Shown in pieces: positions 44,441 through 53,210 of a stretch of DNA of 64,000 nucleotides; the first letter of the stretch is position 1; each line of letters opens with the position of its first letter. The DNA is taken from assembly GCF_026309355.1 (NCBI RefSeq), contig NZ_JAPJZK010000001.1:744001-808000 (forward strand). The letters are read 5' to 3'. A program made the translations under genes and the position numbers. The notes under the pieces are model-generated. The model was given only the letters and a program-made list of their open reading frames with translations. It was not told the origin of the DNA and did no database searches. The stretch comes from Spartinivicinus marinus (GTDB lineage Bacteria > Pseudomonadota > Gammaproteobacteria > Pseudomonadales > Zooshikellaceae).

Positions 44441-44711
44441 CTTACTACCCTTCTTTAATACCTTTGATTATGGCATGCTTTCTATCAACTATTATACCTT
44501 GTAATATCTTGCTTAAGGGAATTTTAGCCATAACATTTTTTTAAAGATACCCTTGATATAATTTACATTTTGTTAACTTTATTACTATCAAGTTTATTTA
44601 ATACAAGATTTAATTAAATAATTAGATCTTATTTGCAAGCAGTTAGTTTTTTAACATCAACACTACAATCAATACAGATATTTTTTAGGCAAGACCATCA
44701 AAGCAAATAAA
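44441..44711. other. Intergenic region, no gene seen
   Basis: AT-rich sequence between the PAAR and YdcH genes. Only the terminator described next is recognisable. Confidence 0.4.
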
Positions 44712-44740
44712 AAAGGTGATGCACAAGAGACATCACCTTT
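44712..44740. terminator. Terminator of the ydcH-like gene
   Basis: AAAGGTGATG and CATCACCTTT form a 10-bp stem with a 9-base loop. A and T tracts on both sides allow action in either direction; it follows the minus-strand YdcH stop by 12 bases. Confidence 0.8.
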
Positions 44741-44752
44741 ATAATTAACCCA

Positions 44753-44989
44753 CTAATGGGAAAGCATAGCGTAAATTTGGTCCTTTAATTTCATTCGTCG
44801 TTTTTTTAATGAAAGATAATTTTCATCACTCGTCGGGATGTCTCTCATCATCAAGCCACATAGCTGGTGATCAAGCGTGTGATATTCAGCTGCCATTTTG
44901 GCAAAGGTGGGATTTTCATGTTTTAGTTTATTAATTTGTTCCCGGCATTGAGGGAACTCATCGACTAGGCTGTGTTTATGCCTCAACAT
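44753..44989 (-). CDS. YdcH-family protein (DUF465)
   Basis: The 78-residue protein is a typical YdcH/DUF465 helical hairpin: INKLKHENPTFAKMAAEYHTLD (quoted in part) followed by LKKRRMKLKDQIYAML. The family is common in Proteobacteria and its function is not established. It is transcribed away from the ilv region. Confidence 0.88.
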   Translation of the reverse strand: MLRHKHSLVDEFPQCREQINKLKHENPTFAKMAAEYHTLDHQLCGLMMRDIPTSDENYLSLKKRRMKLKDQIYAMLSH

Positions 44990-45422
44990 TGTTTTCCTCC
45001 CTATTACTCATCATTAAGTCTAGTAAGCCGTCGTTTACCACGCCAGCTAATTTTTCAGCTATGTTAACCTTCTCAAACAAACAACATCGCTTACAGCACC
45101 TTACTTACTCAGTTTACTTCTTACCAGCACTTAAGCGATTAACAAACCATAAAACTATGAATAACGGAAATAACCTCTCGCCTTATTGATGCTAATCAAC
45201 TTTCAGTCAAGCCACTTATAACTCTTGTTTTTTCCAGCAAACTATGCTCTGATTAAAGAAGTGGGTGATAGGATATGCATGATAACTTGTTTCTTAATAC
45301 ATCACTCGCATCATGTTTGACAGACTTGTTTTCTAAACAAGTAACAACTAAGACGCTATTAGACTATTCAATACGTGTTAGGTGTAGTTTAAGTAAGTTA
45401 TATAGTGATAAGTTAATTTGTA
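44990..45422. other. Intergenic region upstream of the ilv leader
   Basis: It holds the ilv promoter. A TTGACA at 45316 is a possible -35 and TATAGT near 45400 a possible -10 of another start, but neither pair is well spaced. No convincing gene is seen. Confidence 0.4.
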
Positions 45423-45509
45423 ATGAATGCTTTGTTAGCCATTAAAAAGATTATCGTGAAAACACTTGTGGTGATTATTATGCGCCAACAAGGGGGTTTA
45501 CGTGGCTAA
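45423..45509 (+). CDS. ilvL: ilvGM leader peptide (attenuation)
   Basis: This 28-residue ORF (MNALLAIKKIIVKTLVVIIM, then RQQGGLRG) contains five Ile, three Val and four Leu codons within a short span. It lies upstream of a terminator and then ilvG, the arrangement of branched-chain amino-acid attenuators. A ribosome stalled for lack of charged Ile, Val or Leu tRNA would stop before the GGGGGTTT that lies in codons 24-26. It is a regulatory peptide, not a functional protein. Confidence 0.88.
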   Translation: MNALLAIKKIIVKTLVVIIMRQQGGLRG

Positions 45510-45570
45510 CCAATAACAGAGCTAACGAATACCAAAACCCCCGACTTGAAAGAGCCGGGGGTTTTTTTTT
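45492..45570 (+). promoter_or_regulatory. ilv transcription attenuator with antiterminator
   Basis: The terminator stem is AAAACCCCCG (45534-45543) with CGGGGGTTTT (45556-45565), continuing into nine to ten T residues. GGGGGTTT at 45492-45499, inside the last leader codons, is perfectly complementary to AAACCCCC at 45535-45542 and can form the competing antiterminator. When translation reaches the leader stop, the ribosome hides GGGGGTTT and the terminator forms; stalling earlier frees it. Confidence 0.85.
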
Positions 45571-45597
45571 GCAACAACAGTGATGTGAATTGACTCT

Positions 45598-47259
45598 ATG
45601 AACGGCGCCCAGCACATTATTAAAACTCTTGAAACAGCAGGTATCAGCACGCTATTTGGCTATCCCGGCGGCGCAATTATGCCTGTTTATGATGCACTCG
45701 TTGATAGCAAACTCAATCATGTCCTCTGTCGCCATGAACAAGGCGCAGCCTTAGCTGCTGATGGTTATGCCAGAAGCACCGGTAAATTGGGCGTTTGTTT
45801 AGCTACCTCCGGGCCAGGGGCCACCAACCTGCTTACGGGTATTGCCAATGCTCACTTAGACTCTATACCCATGCTGGCTATCACTGGACAGGTTGCTAGT
45901 CCATTTATTGGTACAGATGCCTTTCAAGAGGTAGATATCCTTGGCATGGCTTTACCGGTGGTTAAGCACAGTTTTCAGGTACGAGCAGCAAGTGAATTAC
46001 CTTGGATGTTGTTAGAAGCAATGCAAATTGCCATGTCAGGGCGCCCTGGGCCGGTATTAATTGATGTACCAAAAGATATTCAGCTTGCTGAAATACCTTC
46101 TGTAGTAGGCTTTCCCGCAGCAGACTACAGTTTACCTACAGCAGGTGCTGGTACAATTGAAGAAGCCAATCTACTAATTGAACAAGCAAAGTGCCCATTA
46201 CTTTATAGTGGAGGAGGCATTATGTTGGGTGGTGCAGTAACCGCCTTACGTAAGTATGCCCAACGGTCTGGTATACCCTCAGTTAGCACTTTAAAAGGCA
46301 TTGGTAACCATTTACCTGAAGACCCTTATTATCTTGGTATGCTCGGTATGCATGGCACCAAAGCTGCCAATTTGGCCGTACAACAATGTGATTTACTGAT
46401 TTGTATTGGTGCCCGTTTTGATGACCGAGTAACAGGTAAGCTGGATAGCTTTGCAGCAAACGCGAAAATAATTCACTTGGATATTGATGCTGCTGAGTTT
46501 GGCAAACTTAAAATACCAGATGTTATTATCCATGGTGAACTCAATTACAGTTTAAACCAATTAACCAGCCCTGCTGAAATAGGCAATTGGCAACAGCATT
46601 GTGTCACATTAAAGAGTCAACACGCCTTTACTTACCCCAAAAAACCACCATCAATTTATGCCCCCCAGTTGATTAATCGCTTATCACAACTGGCAACTGA
46701 AGAAACCATAATTAGCTGTGATGTTGGCCAGCATCAAATGTGGGTAGCTCAACATTATCAGTTTACTCACCCCCGCCACCATCTTAGCAGCAGTGGCTTA
46801 GGCACTATGGGTTATGGCCTTCCTGCTGCAATTGGCGCTCAATTTGCCAACCCTGATGCCCAGGTGATTAATATTTCTGGAGATGGCTCATTTATGATGA
46901 ATATCCAGGAACTGGCAACCATTATTCGTTATCAGTTACCCATTAAAATTATCATTATCGATAATCAACGGCTTGGCATGGTAAGGCAATGGCAGACTCT
47001 ATTTTTTACAGAAAGGTACAGTGAAGTTGATTTATCAGATAATCCTGATTTTGTTAAAGTCGCCCAAGCATTCGGTTTAACAGCACAATGTATCAACCAA
47101 GCAGAAGACGTTGAGCCTGCTCTGCAAACCTTGCTCAAAGCAACCACACCTTTTCTTTTACATGTATGTATCAACCCCAAAGATAATGTATGGCCACTGG
47201 TTCCCCCTGGTGTACCTAACGATAAGATGCTGGAGTGTACAAAAAATGAATTACTATGA
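45598..47259 (+). CDS. ilvG: Acetolactate synthase II large subunit
   Basis: IlvG condenses two pyruvates (or pyruvate and 2-ketobutyrate) in valine, leucine and isoleucine synthesis. It has 553 residues with the thiamine-diphosphate enzyme layout: FGYPGGAIMPVYDAL at the start, catalytic Glu in RHEQGAALAADGYAR, the FAD-associated middle domain and the ThDP motif GDGSFMMNIQELATI. It is downstream of an attenuator and overlaps ilvM by 14 bp. The ORF is intact, unlike the frameshifted ilvG of E. coli K-12. Confidence 0.95.
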   Translation: MNGAQHIIKTLETAGISTLFGYPGGAIMPVYDALVDSKLNHVLCRHEQGAALAADGYARSTGKLGVCLATSGPGATNLLTGIANAHLDSIPMLAITGQVASPFIGTDAFQEVDILGMALPVVKHSFQVRAASELPWMLLEAMQIAMSGRPGPVLIDVPKDIQLAEIPSVVGFPAADYSLPTAGAGTIEEANLLIEQAKCPLLYSGGGIMLGGAVTALRKYAQRSGIPSVSTLKGIGNHLPEDPYYLGMLGMHGTKAANLAVQQCDLLICIGARFDDRVTGKLDSFAANAKIIHLDIDAAEFGKLKIPDVIIHGELNYSLNQLTSPAEIGNWQQHCVTLKSQHAFTYPKKPPSIYAPQLINRLSQLATEETIISCDVGQHQMWVAQHYQFTHPRHHLSSSGLGTMGYGLPAAIGAQFANPDAQVINISGDGSFMMNIQELATIIRYQLPIKIIIIDNQRLGMVRQWQTLFFTERYSEVDLSDNPDFVKVAQAFGLTAQCINQAEDVEPALQTLLKATTPFLLHVCINPKDNVWPLVPPGVPNDKMLECTKNELL

Positions 47260-47503
47260 GTTACAACTGGTCGCCCGCAACACCCCCGGTTGTTTAGAGC
47301 GAATTTTAAACACCAGCCGGGTTCGTGGATTTGAAATAAAACATTTCAATGCCAAGTTACACCCCAAACACAACTATTTTAAAATTGACTTGGCTGTCGC
47401 TAGTAACAGAAGCCAACAACACTTGATTATGCAACTAGCTAAACAGTATGACATTCGAGAGCTTTCTCCTGCCAAGCGAAAATTTGCTGCTATAGAGGCA
47501 TGA
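47246..47503 (+). CDS. ilvM: Acetolactate synthase II small (regulatory) subunit
   Basis: The ATG at 47246 lies within the end of ilvG, so translation is coupled. The 85 residues form one ACT domain (YYELQLVARNTPGCLERILN), close to the 87 residues of E. coli IlvM. It stabilises and tunes the IlvG catalytic subunit. Unlike in enteric bacteria, ilvE, ilvD and ilvA do not follow; the next gene is on the other strand. A longer in-frame start at 47111 is inside ilvG and rejected. Confidence 0.93.
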   Translation: MNYYELQLVARNTPGCLERILNTSRVRGFEIKHFNAKLHPKHNYFKIDLAVASNRSQQHLIMQLAKQYDIRELSPAKRKFAAIEA

Positions 47504-47579
47504 TGAAGGTTTTACCAATTAAGGGGATCATATTTCAATCAACATTATATCCCCTAGGCATACTTTTCAGATGCAGTAG

Positions 47580-47630
47580 TCAAATGACGAAGCTTCATGA
47601 GCCTATAAATTGGAGTAATGATAGCTAAAC
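47580..47630 (+). repeat. Repeat family R2, copy 2
   Basis: It matches the copy at 24681-24736 (TCAAATGACGAAGCTTCATG, then AGCCTATA and TGATAGCTAAA). It lies between ilvM and the convergent cyclase gene. Confidence 0.6.
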
Positions 47631-47693
47631 TTAGAAATCAGTCGTGAAGCATAATTCTTTTTAACTATTTTTTATAAGATTGGCTTATTGTAT

Positions 47694-48944
47694 TTAGTCA
47701 AGAATAAGTAAGTTTCGGCCAGCCTGTTTTGCCCTATATAAGCATTTGTCAGCTATTGCCAGCATGTCACTGAGCGAGCTATATGTATTATCCGTTACTC
47801 CTATACTAATAGTGATGCCTAAATCGATACCACCAATAGCTAGTTTCTGCTCAGCAACCAAACACCGAAAATTGTCTAGTAATTGCTGACTTTTATCTAT
47901 ATCCAACCCACTTAACAAAACACAAAACTCCTCGCCACCCAATCTAGCTACAGTAAATCGAGCAAACTTCTCTTTTAACACATCCGCTAGTTTTGTTAAT
48001 ACATAGTCTCCAACCTCATGACCATAACTATCATTTATCTGCTTAAAGTGGTCAATATCTAGCATAGCTAAGCTCAGAGGTTTATTATGCTCTACCGCAT
48101 TTTCATATAACTTCTCAGCTACCTGAAAGAAATAGCGCCGGTTAAATAGGCCAGTTAAATAGTCTCTATTAGCAGCATCCTTCACCGCCTCGAACAACTC
48201 CATCTCCTCCAGGTTATGCATTAGCCTACAGTGCAACTCTTCATGATAAAAAGGTTTACGTAAAAAATCATTTGCTCCATTTTTGATAAATTTAGCTGAT
48301 AAGGCTCCACTACCCTCAGCAGACAAACCAATGATAATTAAATTTTTATTATTCTGCTTATGCCGAATATTTTTTACTAGCTCATAGCCATTCATATTAG
48401 GCATATTATAATCGACAACCATCAATCGAATATCGGGTTGCTGCTGCAACATGGCTAAAGCTTCAATGCCATCTTCTGCTTCTAATACTTGATAGAGATG
48501 CTGCTTTAAGGTTTTTCTAATAAAAGCACGAGTGGATTTTGAGTCATCCACTACAAGCACTTTAATAAACTGGTTTTTTTGCAAGCGCGAAATTAACTTA
48601 ACAACATATTCATATGAGTAGCGACTTTCTTTAAGTACATAATCAACAACTCCTTTATCTAACAGAGCTTCTCGCTTCTTATCATTATAAGAGCCCGATA
48701 GCACAATACAGGGAACATTGACAGCAAGCACTTTGTTAACCACTTCGCCATTAGGCGCATCTGGTAAATTCAAGTCCACCACCGCTACTAAATAAGGGGT
48801 ATCAGGCTTACTTAAATATAACTCGGCTTCACTTAATGTTGCTGCAAATACAGGGGACAACTCTTGCTTCGTCTCAAACAAATGCTTAAGCACCTTTAAA
48901 ACCATGGGGCTATCTTCAACAATTAATACAGCATTCCCCTTCAT
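47694..48944 (-). CDS. Two-receiver diguanylate cyclase (REC-REC-GGDEF)
   Basis: The ATG at 48944 gives 416 residues; a GTG at 48956 is an alternative. Two response-regulator receiver domains come first: VLIVEDSPMVLK with phosphosite DLNLPD, then VLVVDDSKSTRAF with VVDYNMPNMNG. The C-terminal GGDEF domain has the active signature RLGGEEF and DYLTGLFNRRYF, so it should make cyclic di-GMP from GTP. The RxxD inhibitory site five residues before GGEEF is not present. The domain order resembles PleD. Its product could act on the PilZ protein at 43683. Confidence 0.92.
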   Translation of the reverse strand: MKGNAVLIVEDSPMVLKVLKHLFETKQELSPVFAATLSEAELYLSKPDTPYLVAVVDLNLPDAPNGEVVNKVLAVNVPCIVLSGSYNDKKREALLDKGVVDYVLKESRYSYEYVVKLISRLQKNQFIKVLVVDDSKSTRAFIRKTLKQHLYQVLEAEDGIEALAMLQQQPDIRLMVVDYNMPNMNGYELVKNIRHKQNNKNLIIIGLSAEGSGALSAKFIKNGANDFLRKPFYHEELHCRLMHNLEEMELFEAVKDAANRDYLTGLFNRRYFFQVAEKLYENAVEHNKPLSLAMLDIDHFKQINDSYGHEVGDYVLTKLADVLKEKFARFTVARLGGEEFCVLLSGLDIDKSQQLLDNFRCLVAEQKLAIGGIDLGITISIGVTDNTYSSLSDMLAIADKCLYRAKQAGRNLLILD

Positions 48945-49011
48945 ACAGACTTCCACTAGTAAGAGGCAGATTTATAAACTGCTATTTATATACAGCAAAG
49001 TACAATGCGTC

Positions 49012-49055
49012 ATTAAGCTAATATGACTGCTAGATAACAGTCATATTAGCTTAAT
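49012..49055. repeat. Perfect 18-bp inverted repeat
   Basis: ATTAAGCTAATATGACTG and its exact complement are separated by 8 bases. It lies 38 bases after the last gene of the kinase/PqqD cluster (minus strand) but has no T-tract, so it may be an mRNA-end stabiliser, a weak terminator or a protein site. Confidence 0.75.
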
Positions 49056-49093
49056 AGTAGAGTATAGCAGTGTATCCTTTCTGCCAGAGCTGG

Positions 49094-50179
49094 CTAAGCT
49101 TTTCCTGTCACTCGCATCCAGGCTTTTCGGGAAAGATGATTCAACAGCAATAAAAGAGGCATTTTCAACCAATGGGAGCGTAAATAGAGTAACTGACTCG
49201 CAATCTGCTTCTGTATCCGTTTTTGCCCTCTAGCCAAAGGCAACATAGCCTCTGGCAATGCCCAGTATTTAATCCGTTGAAAAGTACGGGTGGTGTTTTT
49301 GGGAAGCCCCCTCAACAACAGCTCATTGACTGGGGTAGCAAAAAATTGTTCCAGCAACCACAAAATATCAATCAGTGGCAGCGTTACACCGAGTTTTAAC
49401 GCTCTCTCCTGTAGCTGCAGCCAAAAATCAGGGACATGCTGCTCTCCATAACGCAGTAATTGATCGATATCGTATAAATCTCTAATTCGGTTATGATAAT
49501 CCGCATCGTAGCCCAAATGAACAACAGCATGCAGCACCATATCAGGAAAGCACAAGGTGTTTAATCCTGGCTCTGCCAACGAAATCGATGCCGTTAGTAA
49601 TAAAGATGGATCTGGGTTTAAACGACTAGTGCGAGGTAAAATTCGGTGATGAATATCAACATCATACAGCCGCTCACGATGACGATAAGGGGGTAGCTCA
49701 TGCATCCACTGACGATAGTATGCTTTATCATATTCATTTTGCTTAGCACACTCCCAGCCATTAGCGATCAATAAAGTTTCAATTGCAGGCAAGTCAGCTT
49801 CGTTAAACAACAAATCAACATCTGCTAACAACCGTCCCTCACTAACGGGAATTTTGTGATATAGATAAGCAGCACCTTTTAACAAAGTCATTTGATAGCC
49901 AGCAGGATAAAGTACTCGCCTAAGCCGGTTGATTTCCCAACAAGCATTACGTTGTAAATATTGGGCAAACTGCATGGCATCTTGACACTGCCCTTGAACG
50001 GCTTCAGGTAACTGTTGCCAAACCTGCTGTTGTTGAAAACAGTTGGCTAAAGTAGCTAGCATACCGGCTTGCTTTGCTTGAAACAGCAAAACGTTCCACT
50101 GCTCTACTGAAAACTGCACAACAACTGAAGGCTGCTTCAATACCATCAATAAATAGTGATTTTCAATCTGCTGTTTCAT
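49094..50179 (-). CDS. Nucleotidyltransferase-family protein of the HprK/PqqD cluster
   Basis: The ATG at 50179, preceded by GAGTGG, gives 361 residues; a far upstream start at 50272 would lie deep inside the kinase gene. The sequence fits the NTP_transf_5 group: TLLKGAAYLYHKIPVSEGRLLADVDLLF (quoted in part) with the D-V-D metal pair, then YDVDIHHRIL. Such enzymes are expected to transfer a nucleotide or similar group. It overlaps the kinase gene by 17 bp. The basic, hydrophobic C-terminus (LLLLNHLSRKAWMRV) could touch the membrane. Substrate unknown. Confidence 0.8.
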   Translation of the reverse strand: MKQQIENHYLLMVLKQPSVVVQFSVEQWNVLLFQAKQAGMLATLANCFQQQQVWQQLPEAVQGQCQDAMQFAQYLQRNACWEINRLRRVLYPAGYQMTLLKGAAYLYHKIPVSEGRLLADVDLLFNEADLPAIETLLIANGWECAKQNEYDKAYYRQWMHELPPYRHRERLYDVDIHHRILPRTSRLNPDPSLLLTASISLAEPGLNTLCFPDMVLHAVVHLGYDADYHNRIRDLYDIDQLLRYGEQHVPDFWLQLQERALKLGVTLPLIDILWLLEQFFATPVNELLLRGLPKNTTRTFQRIKYWALPEAMLPLARGQKRIQKQIASQLLYLRSHWLKMPLLLLLNHLSRKAWMRVTGKA

Positions 50180-51128
50180 TAACCACTCGGTTTTTGTTAT
50201 TGACTGGTGGAGAAATGAATTCCTGCTCATAAAGACTAAGTAACAATGGAATAATTGCCCGCAAACTATCAAAATTCAATTCATAGCAATGGCATTGATC
50301 TACTAACTGACGTGCAGCCTGAAACCCTGTAGTCGCTAATAACTTATAATTAAATGCATTATTTGCCAGCCTTAACAAGGCTTGAGATTTTTCTACAGGA
50401 ACTAATACATTATTAGCTCCTGCTTTGTATCGAGGAAAGATTATCCAGCGAGGCCGTGCTTTTTCCTGAGCCTGCTCAATACTTGCTGCAGGTGGCCTAA
50501 AATGAGCAACCATTCCTTTGCGAGTTTTTTCAAATAAAGGACCAATAACCGCTTCTGGACTAAACCGTTTCATCACCTCAATTGAAGTATTTTTAAGTGG
50601 AATTAATTTTGGTAATGGCTGTAATAAACCAGATTCTGGCTCTAGCAAACCAAACTCATCTGATAGCATACGCCAGCCACTCAATGATAATGCCGCACAT
50701 AATGTGCTTTTGCCAGAACCAGGCCAGGCAGGGAATAAAATAGCATGACCATTGCGCTCTACCACTGCAGCATGCAACATTAGATATCGATGGGCATGAG
50801 TAGCAATACACCAGTTGCTGCCCCATTCCAGCATGGGCAATGCATGATCTAGTGGAAATGGTGCCATACCCGGATTGCCATCCGCTTTAAATTCCACCTG
50901 TGGTCGCCACCAACGACGCCATAGCTGTGGGCGTTTTACCTGGATCGCAAAATCTATCAAGTGTGGTTGGGAAAACGTTGGGTAGTGAGCAAATAACCAA
51001 TGCAATTGGGAAACAAGTGTTTTACAGTTTTTTACAGTTAATTGAAATTTAAATGGACCTATTTGATATACTAAACCACTGCGAAGCCGCTCCTGTAGCT
51101 CCATTACTGTTAAATCAGCAATTTTCAT
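50163..51128 (-). CDS. HprK-related kinase A
   Basis: The 321-residue protein has an HPr-kinase-like P-loop, FPAWPGSGKSTLCAAL, and the following LSDEFGLLEP that fits the catalytic strand. It differs from true HPr kinases, and no HPr gene is present. Related kinases modify peptides in some lasso-peptide clusters. It overlaps the PqqD-like gene by 4 bp (start inside that stop) and the nucleotidyltransferase by 17 bp, so all three are made from one message. I recall this combination as the 'HPr-rel-A' system; function undefined. Confidence 0.85.
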   Translation of the reverse strand: MKIADLTVMELQERLRSGLVYQIGPFKFQLTVKNCKTLVSQLHWLFAHYPTFSQPHLIDFAIQVKRPQLWRRWWRPQVEFKADGNPGMAPFPLDHALPMLEWGSNWCIATHAHRYLMLHAAVVERNGHAILFPAWPGSGKSTLCAALSLSGWRMLSDEFGLLEPESGLLQPLPKLIPLKNTSIEVMKRFSPEAVIGPLFEKTRKGMVAHFRPPAASIEQAQEKARPRWIIFPRYKAGANNVLVPVEKSQALLRLANNAFNYKLLATTGFQAARQLVDQCHCYELNFDSLRAIIPLLLSLYEQEFISPPVNNKNRVVNETAD

Positions 51129-51433
51129 GTAAATTCCGGTTCAATTAACCCTAAACAGTCCAAGTTATGGATCAAACTGCTGATTGGTTTAGCAATCTGC
51201 TCTGAAGGCTGCTGCCATTGGTTGGCAAGGCTCATTATTAATTGTTCAGCTGACATTGGCTTTTTAGCTAATAACAATAAAACATCTAACGACATAGTAT
51301 TTAGTAAGTGTGTATCAGCAGATAGGCCATTAAACACAACCGTGTCTTCTCCCCAATCCGCCCATAACAGCTGACCAAGGTCTGCCAAACGCCAGTTGAT
51401 AGCTTTATCTTGTTGTTGGGTAAACGTTCCCAT
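51125..51433 (-). CDS. PqqD-family peptide-binding protein (HPr-rel-A type)
   Basis: The 102 residues resemble the PqqD fold, a small winged-helix that binds leader peptides of ribosomally made natural products: VVFNGLSADTHLLNTMSLDV followed by LLLLAKKPMSAEQLIMSL. It starts the tight trio with the HprK-like kinase. It probably presents a peptide or protein to the kinase and transferase. The most obvious candidate partner is the Tat-signal protein immediately upstream, which is inference from position. Confidence 0.8.
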   Translation of the reverse strand: MGTFTQQQDKAINWRLADLGQLLWADWGEDTVVFNGLSADTHLLNTMSLDVLLLLAKKPMSAEQLIMSLANQWQQPSEQIAKPISSLIHNLDCLGLIEPEFT

Positions 51434-51488
51434 GGCTTATAGGGTAGACCAGATTAGTGTTGCAACCCAAGAGTTACAACACTTTTGT

Positions 51489-52046
51489 TCAGGGGCTTGG
51501 CTGGATAGAAACCCAACAAGAGTTAGTTAAAGGTGAGCCTGTAACGCTTTCAACACTCATTTGATGCGTATTATCAAAGTGAACGAGGACACTTACGCTT
51601 TCAGTGGTAACATCCCCGTCTGCTTGCTCCCACTCCATAAGCTGATCCTGATTGGGCGCTGGTGTTAGTTGATTCATGTCTAACACATAAAGTGTACCAT
51701 CGACCTCAATAACCTCTTGAGTCTCACCATTGGATGTTGGAGTGAAAGTATGCTTGGTACCTATCGCCCTTACCCAGCTAGGGTCTTCACTCATACCATC
51801 CGCCTCAGATACAACAGCATTGGGAGCGGGTATGTTGGCTTCAGCCAGTTTCATATCACAGGTTGCACTGGCTGCTGCTAAAGCTGCACCGCTTCTTAGG
51901 GTTAATATTAATGGCGCCCCAACTGCAGAAGCTTTGAGAAACCTCCGGCGCTGCACCTGCTTGCTTGACAACTGCTCAAGGTCACTGGTCAAGGCTGTTT
52001 GCTGCCCATTCTCAACTGATTGCTTGCTATGCTCACTATTACTCAT
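51489..52046 (-). CDS. Tat-exported protein of unknown function, candidate substrate
   Basis: The 185-residue protein has an N-terminal polar stretch of about 30 residues, a twin-arginine signal (QRRRFLKASAVGAPLILTL) and an Ala-rich cleavage region (AALAAASA). The mature part is acidic, has two cysteines and looks like a small beta domain (EVIEVDGTLYVLDM; SVSVLVHFDNTHQMSVES). It sits 55 bp upstream of the PqqD-like gene in the same direction and likely heads that operon. It may be what the cluster modifies, or a cofactor-bearing exported enzyme. Confidence 0.7.
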   Translation of the reverse strand: MSNSEHSKQSVENGQQTALTSDLEQLSSKQVQRRRFLKASAVGAPLILTLRSGAALAAASATCDMKLAEANIPAPNAVVSEADGMSEDPSWVRAIGTKHTFTPTSNGETQEVIEVDGTLYVLDMNQLTPAPNQDQLMEWEQADGDVTTESVSVLVHFDNTHQMSVESVTGSPLTNSCWVSIQPSP

Positions 52047-52266
52047 TGTCCCGCCAACTTGTTATCCGTTAAAAACTATCCTTTATTAAGCAAGGTTTGG
52101 TCCATACAATAATTTTATTAATACCTATAGAGCCAATAAGCGATTGACCATTATTACAATAATCCGCTATTAGCCTTCTGTAAAATTATGAGACAACCTT
52201 AACCAGTATATTGCAGCCAATTTTTAAGGCTCTAACCACCCCTATGCTGACTTGCTGTAATAGTTA

Positions 52267-53118
52267 TCACTTACTTTGGACCACAGCAATAGGCCTACTT
52301 GAGCTAGCCACCCATTCACTCCATGAACCTGGGTATAGTCGAGGCCGCCCGATGCCTGCCAGTTCCATTGCAAAGATATTATGGCAAGCCGTCACGCCAG
52401 AGCCACAATAGCACACCAAATCTGTGATCTCTTTAACTGACAAGATTTTGAATCGCTCAGCTAATTGATGCTTCGGTAAAAAACACCCTGCTGCTGTCAG
52501 GTTTTCTTGAAAAGGTAAGTTAAGTGCACCAGGTATATGGCCTGCTATCGGATCAATTGGTTCCTGCTCCCCTGAATAGCGTATCGCTGCCCTAGCATCA
52601 ACCAAACACCATTTTGGCTGAGACAACTGCTGTAACACTTCATCTGTTGACACCCACATACTGGAATCTGGTTGCCCTACAAAATTACCAGGCGCTTTAC
52701 TAGGGAGTTCTACAGTTGTTGGCAACCCGGCATCCAGCCACGCCTGAAAGCCACCATCTAAAATAGCCACTTGGGTTTTGCCCAACCAAGTCAATAACCA
52801 CCAGAGCCTTACAGCCTGGCTGCTATCTTGTTGATCATATACGACTACTGTTGAGTCTTGGTTAATGCCCCAAGCCTTCAGTCGGTCATTAAGTCTGCTT
52901 GCATCAGGTAACGGATGTCGTCCCGTTTCACCAGATACGACTGGGCCTGACAAATCGCGTTCTAAATCCGCGTAAATAGCACCAGGAATATGTTGCTGAT
53001 TATAAGCTTGCTGGCCTGCATCAGGATCAGCCAGGGAGAAACGACAATCAAAAATACATACGTTATTACTGAGAGAAAGTTGCTGCAATAACCAGTGAGG
53101 TGTTACCAACATATCCAT
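52267..53118 (-). CDS. sseA: Thiosulfate/3-mercaptopyruvate sulfurtransferase (two-domain rhodanese)
   Basis: The 283 residues hold two rhodanese domains. The inactive N-terminal copy includes IFDCRFSLADPDAG and HIPGAIYADLERDL. The C-terminal copy has the catalytic Cys in VCYCGSGVTACHN; the loop CGSGVTA is typical of mercaptopyruvate sulfurtransferases. It transfers sulfur to cyanide or thiols in the cytoplasm. It lies upstream of the Tat-signal gene on the same strand with a 220-bp gap and is probably a separate unit. Confidence 0.9.
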   Translation of the reverse strand: MDMLVTPHWLLQQLSLSNNVCIFDCRFSLADPDAGQQAYNQQHIPGAIYADLERDLSGPVVSGETGRHPLPDASRLNDRLKAWGINQDSTVVVYDQQDSSQAVRLWWLLTWLGKTQVAILDGGFQAWLDAGLPTTVELPSKAPGNFVGQPDSSMWVSTDEVLQQLSQPKWCLVDARAAIRYSGEQEPIDPIAGHIPGALNLPFQENLTAAGCFLPKHQLAERFKILSVKEITDLVCYCGSGVTACHNIFAMELAGIGRPRLYPGSWSEWVASSSRPIAVVQSK

Positions 53119-53210
53119 ATAAACGACCTTGTATTATTAGTGGAAGCAATAAAACCTAAAAAGGTTTGTCATTTTCACAGCAGATTTTAATGGAACTTAA
53201 GAAACACTGT

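Noticed and set aside
45275-45442. Small ORF (55 codons) just before the ilv leader
   Set aside because: It overlaps the ilvL start, has a poor ribosome-binding site and an unremarkable composition; likely chance.
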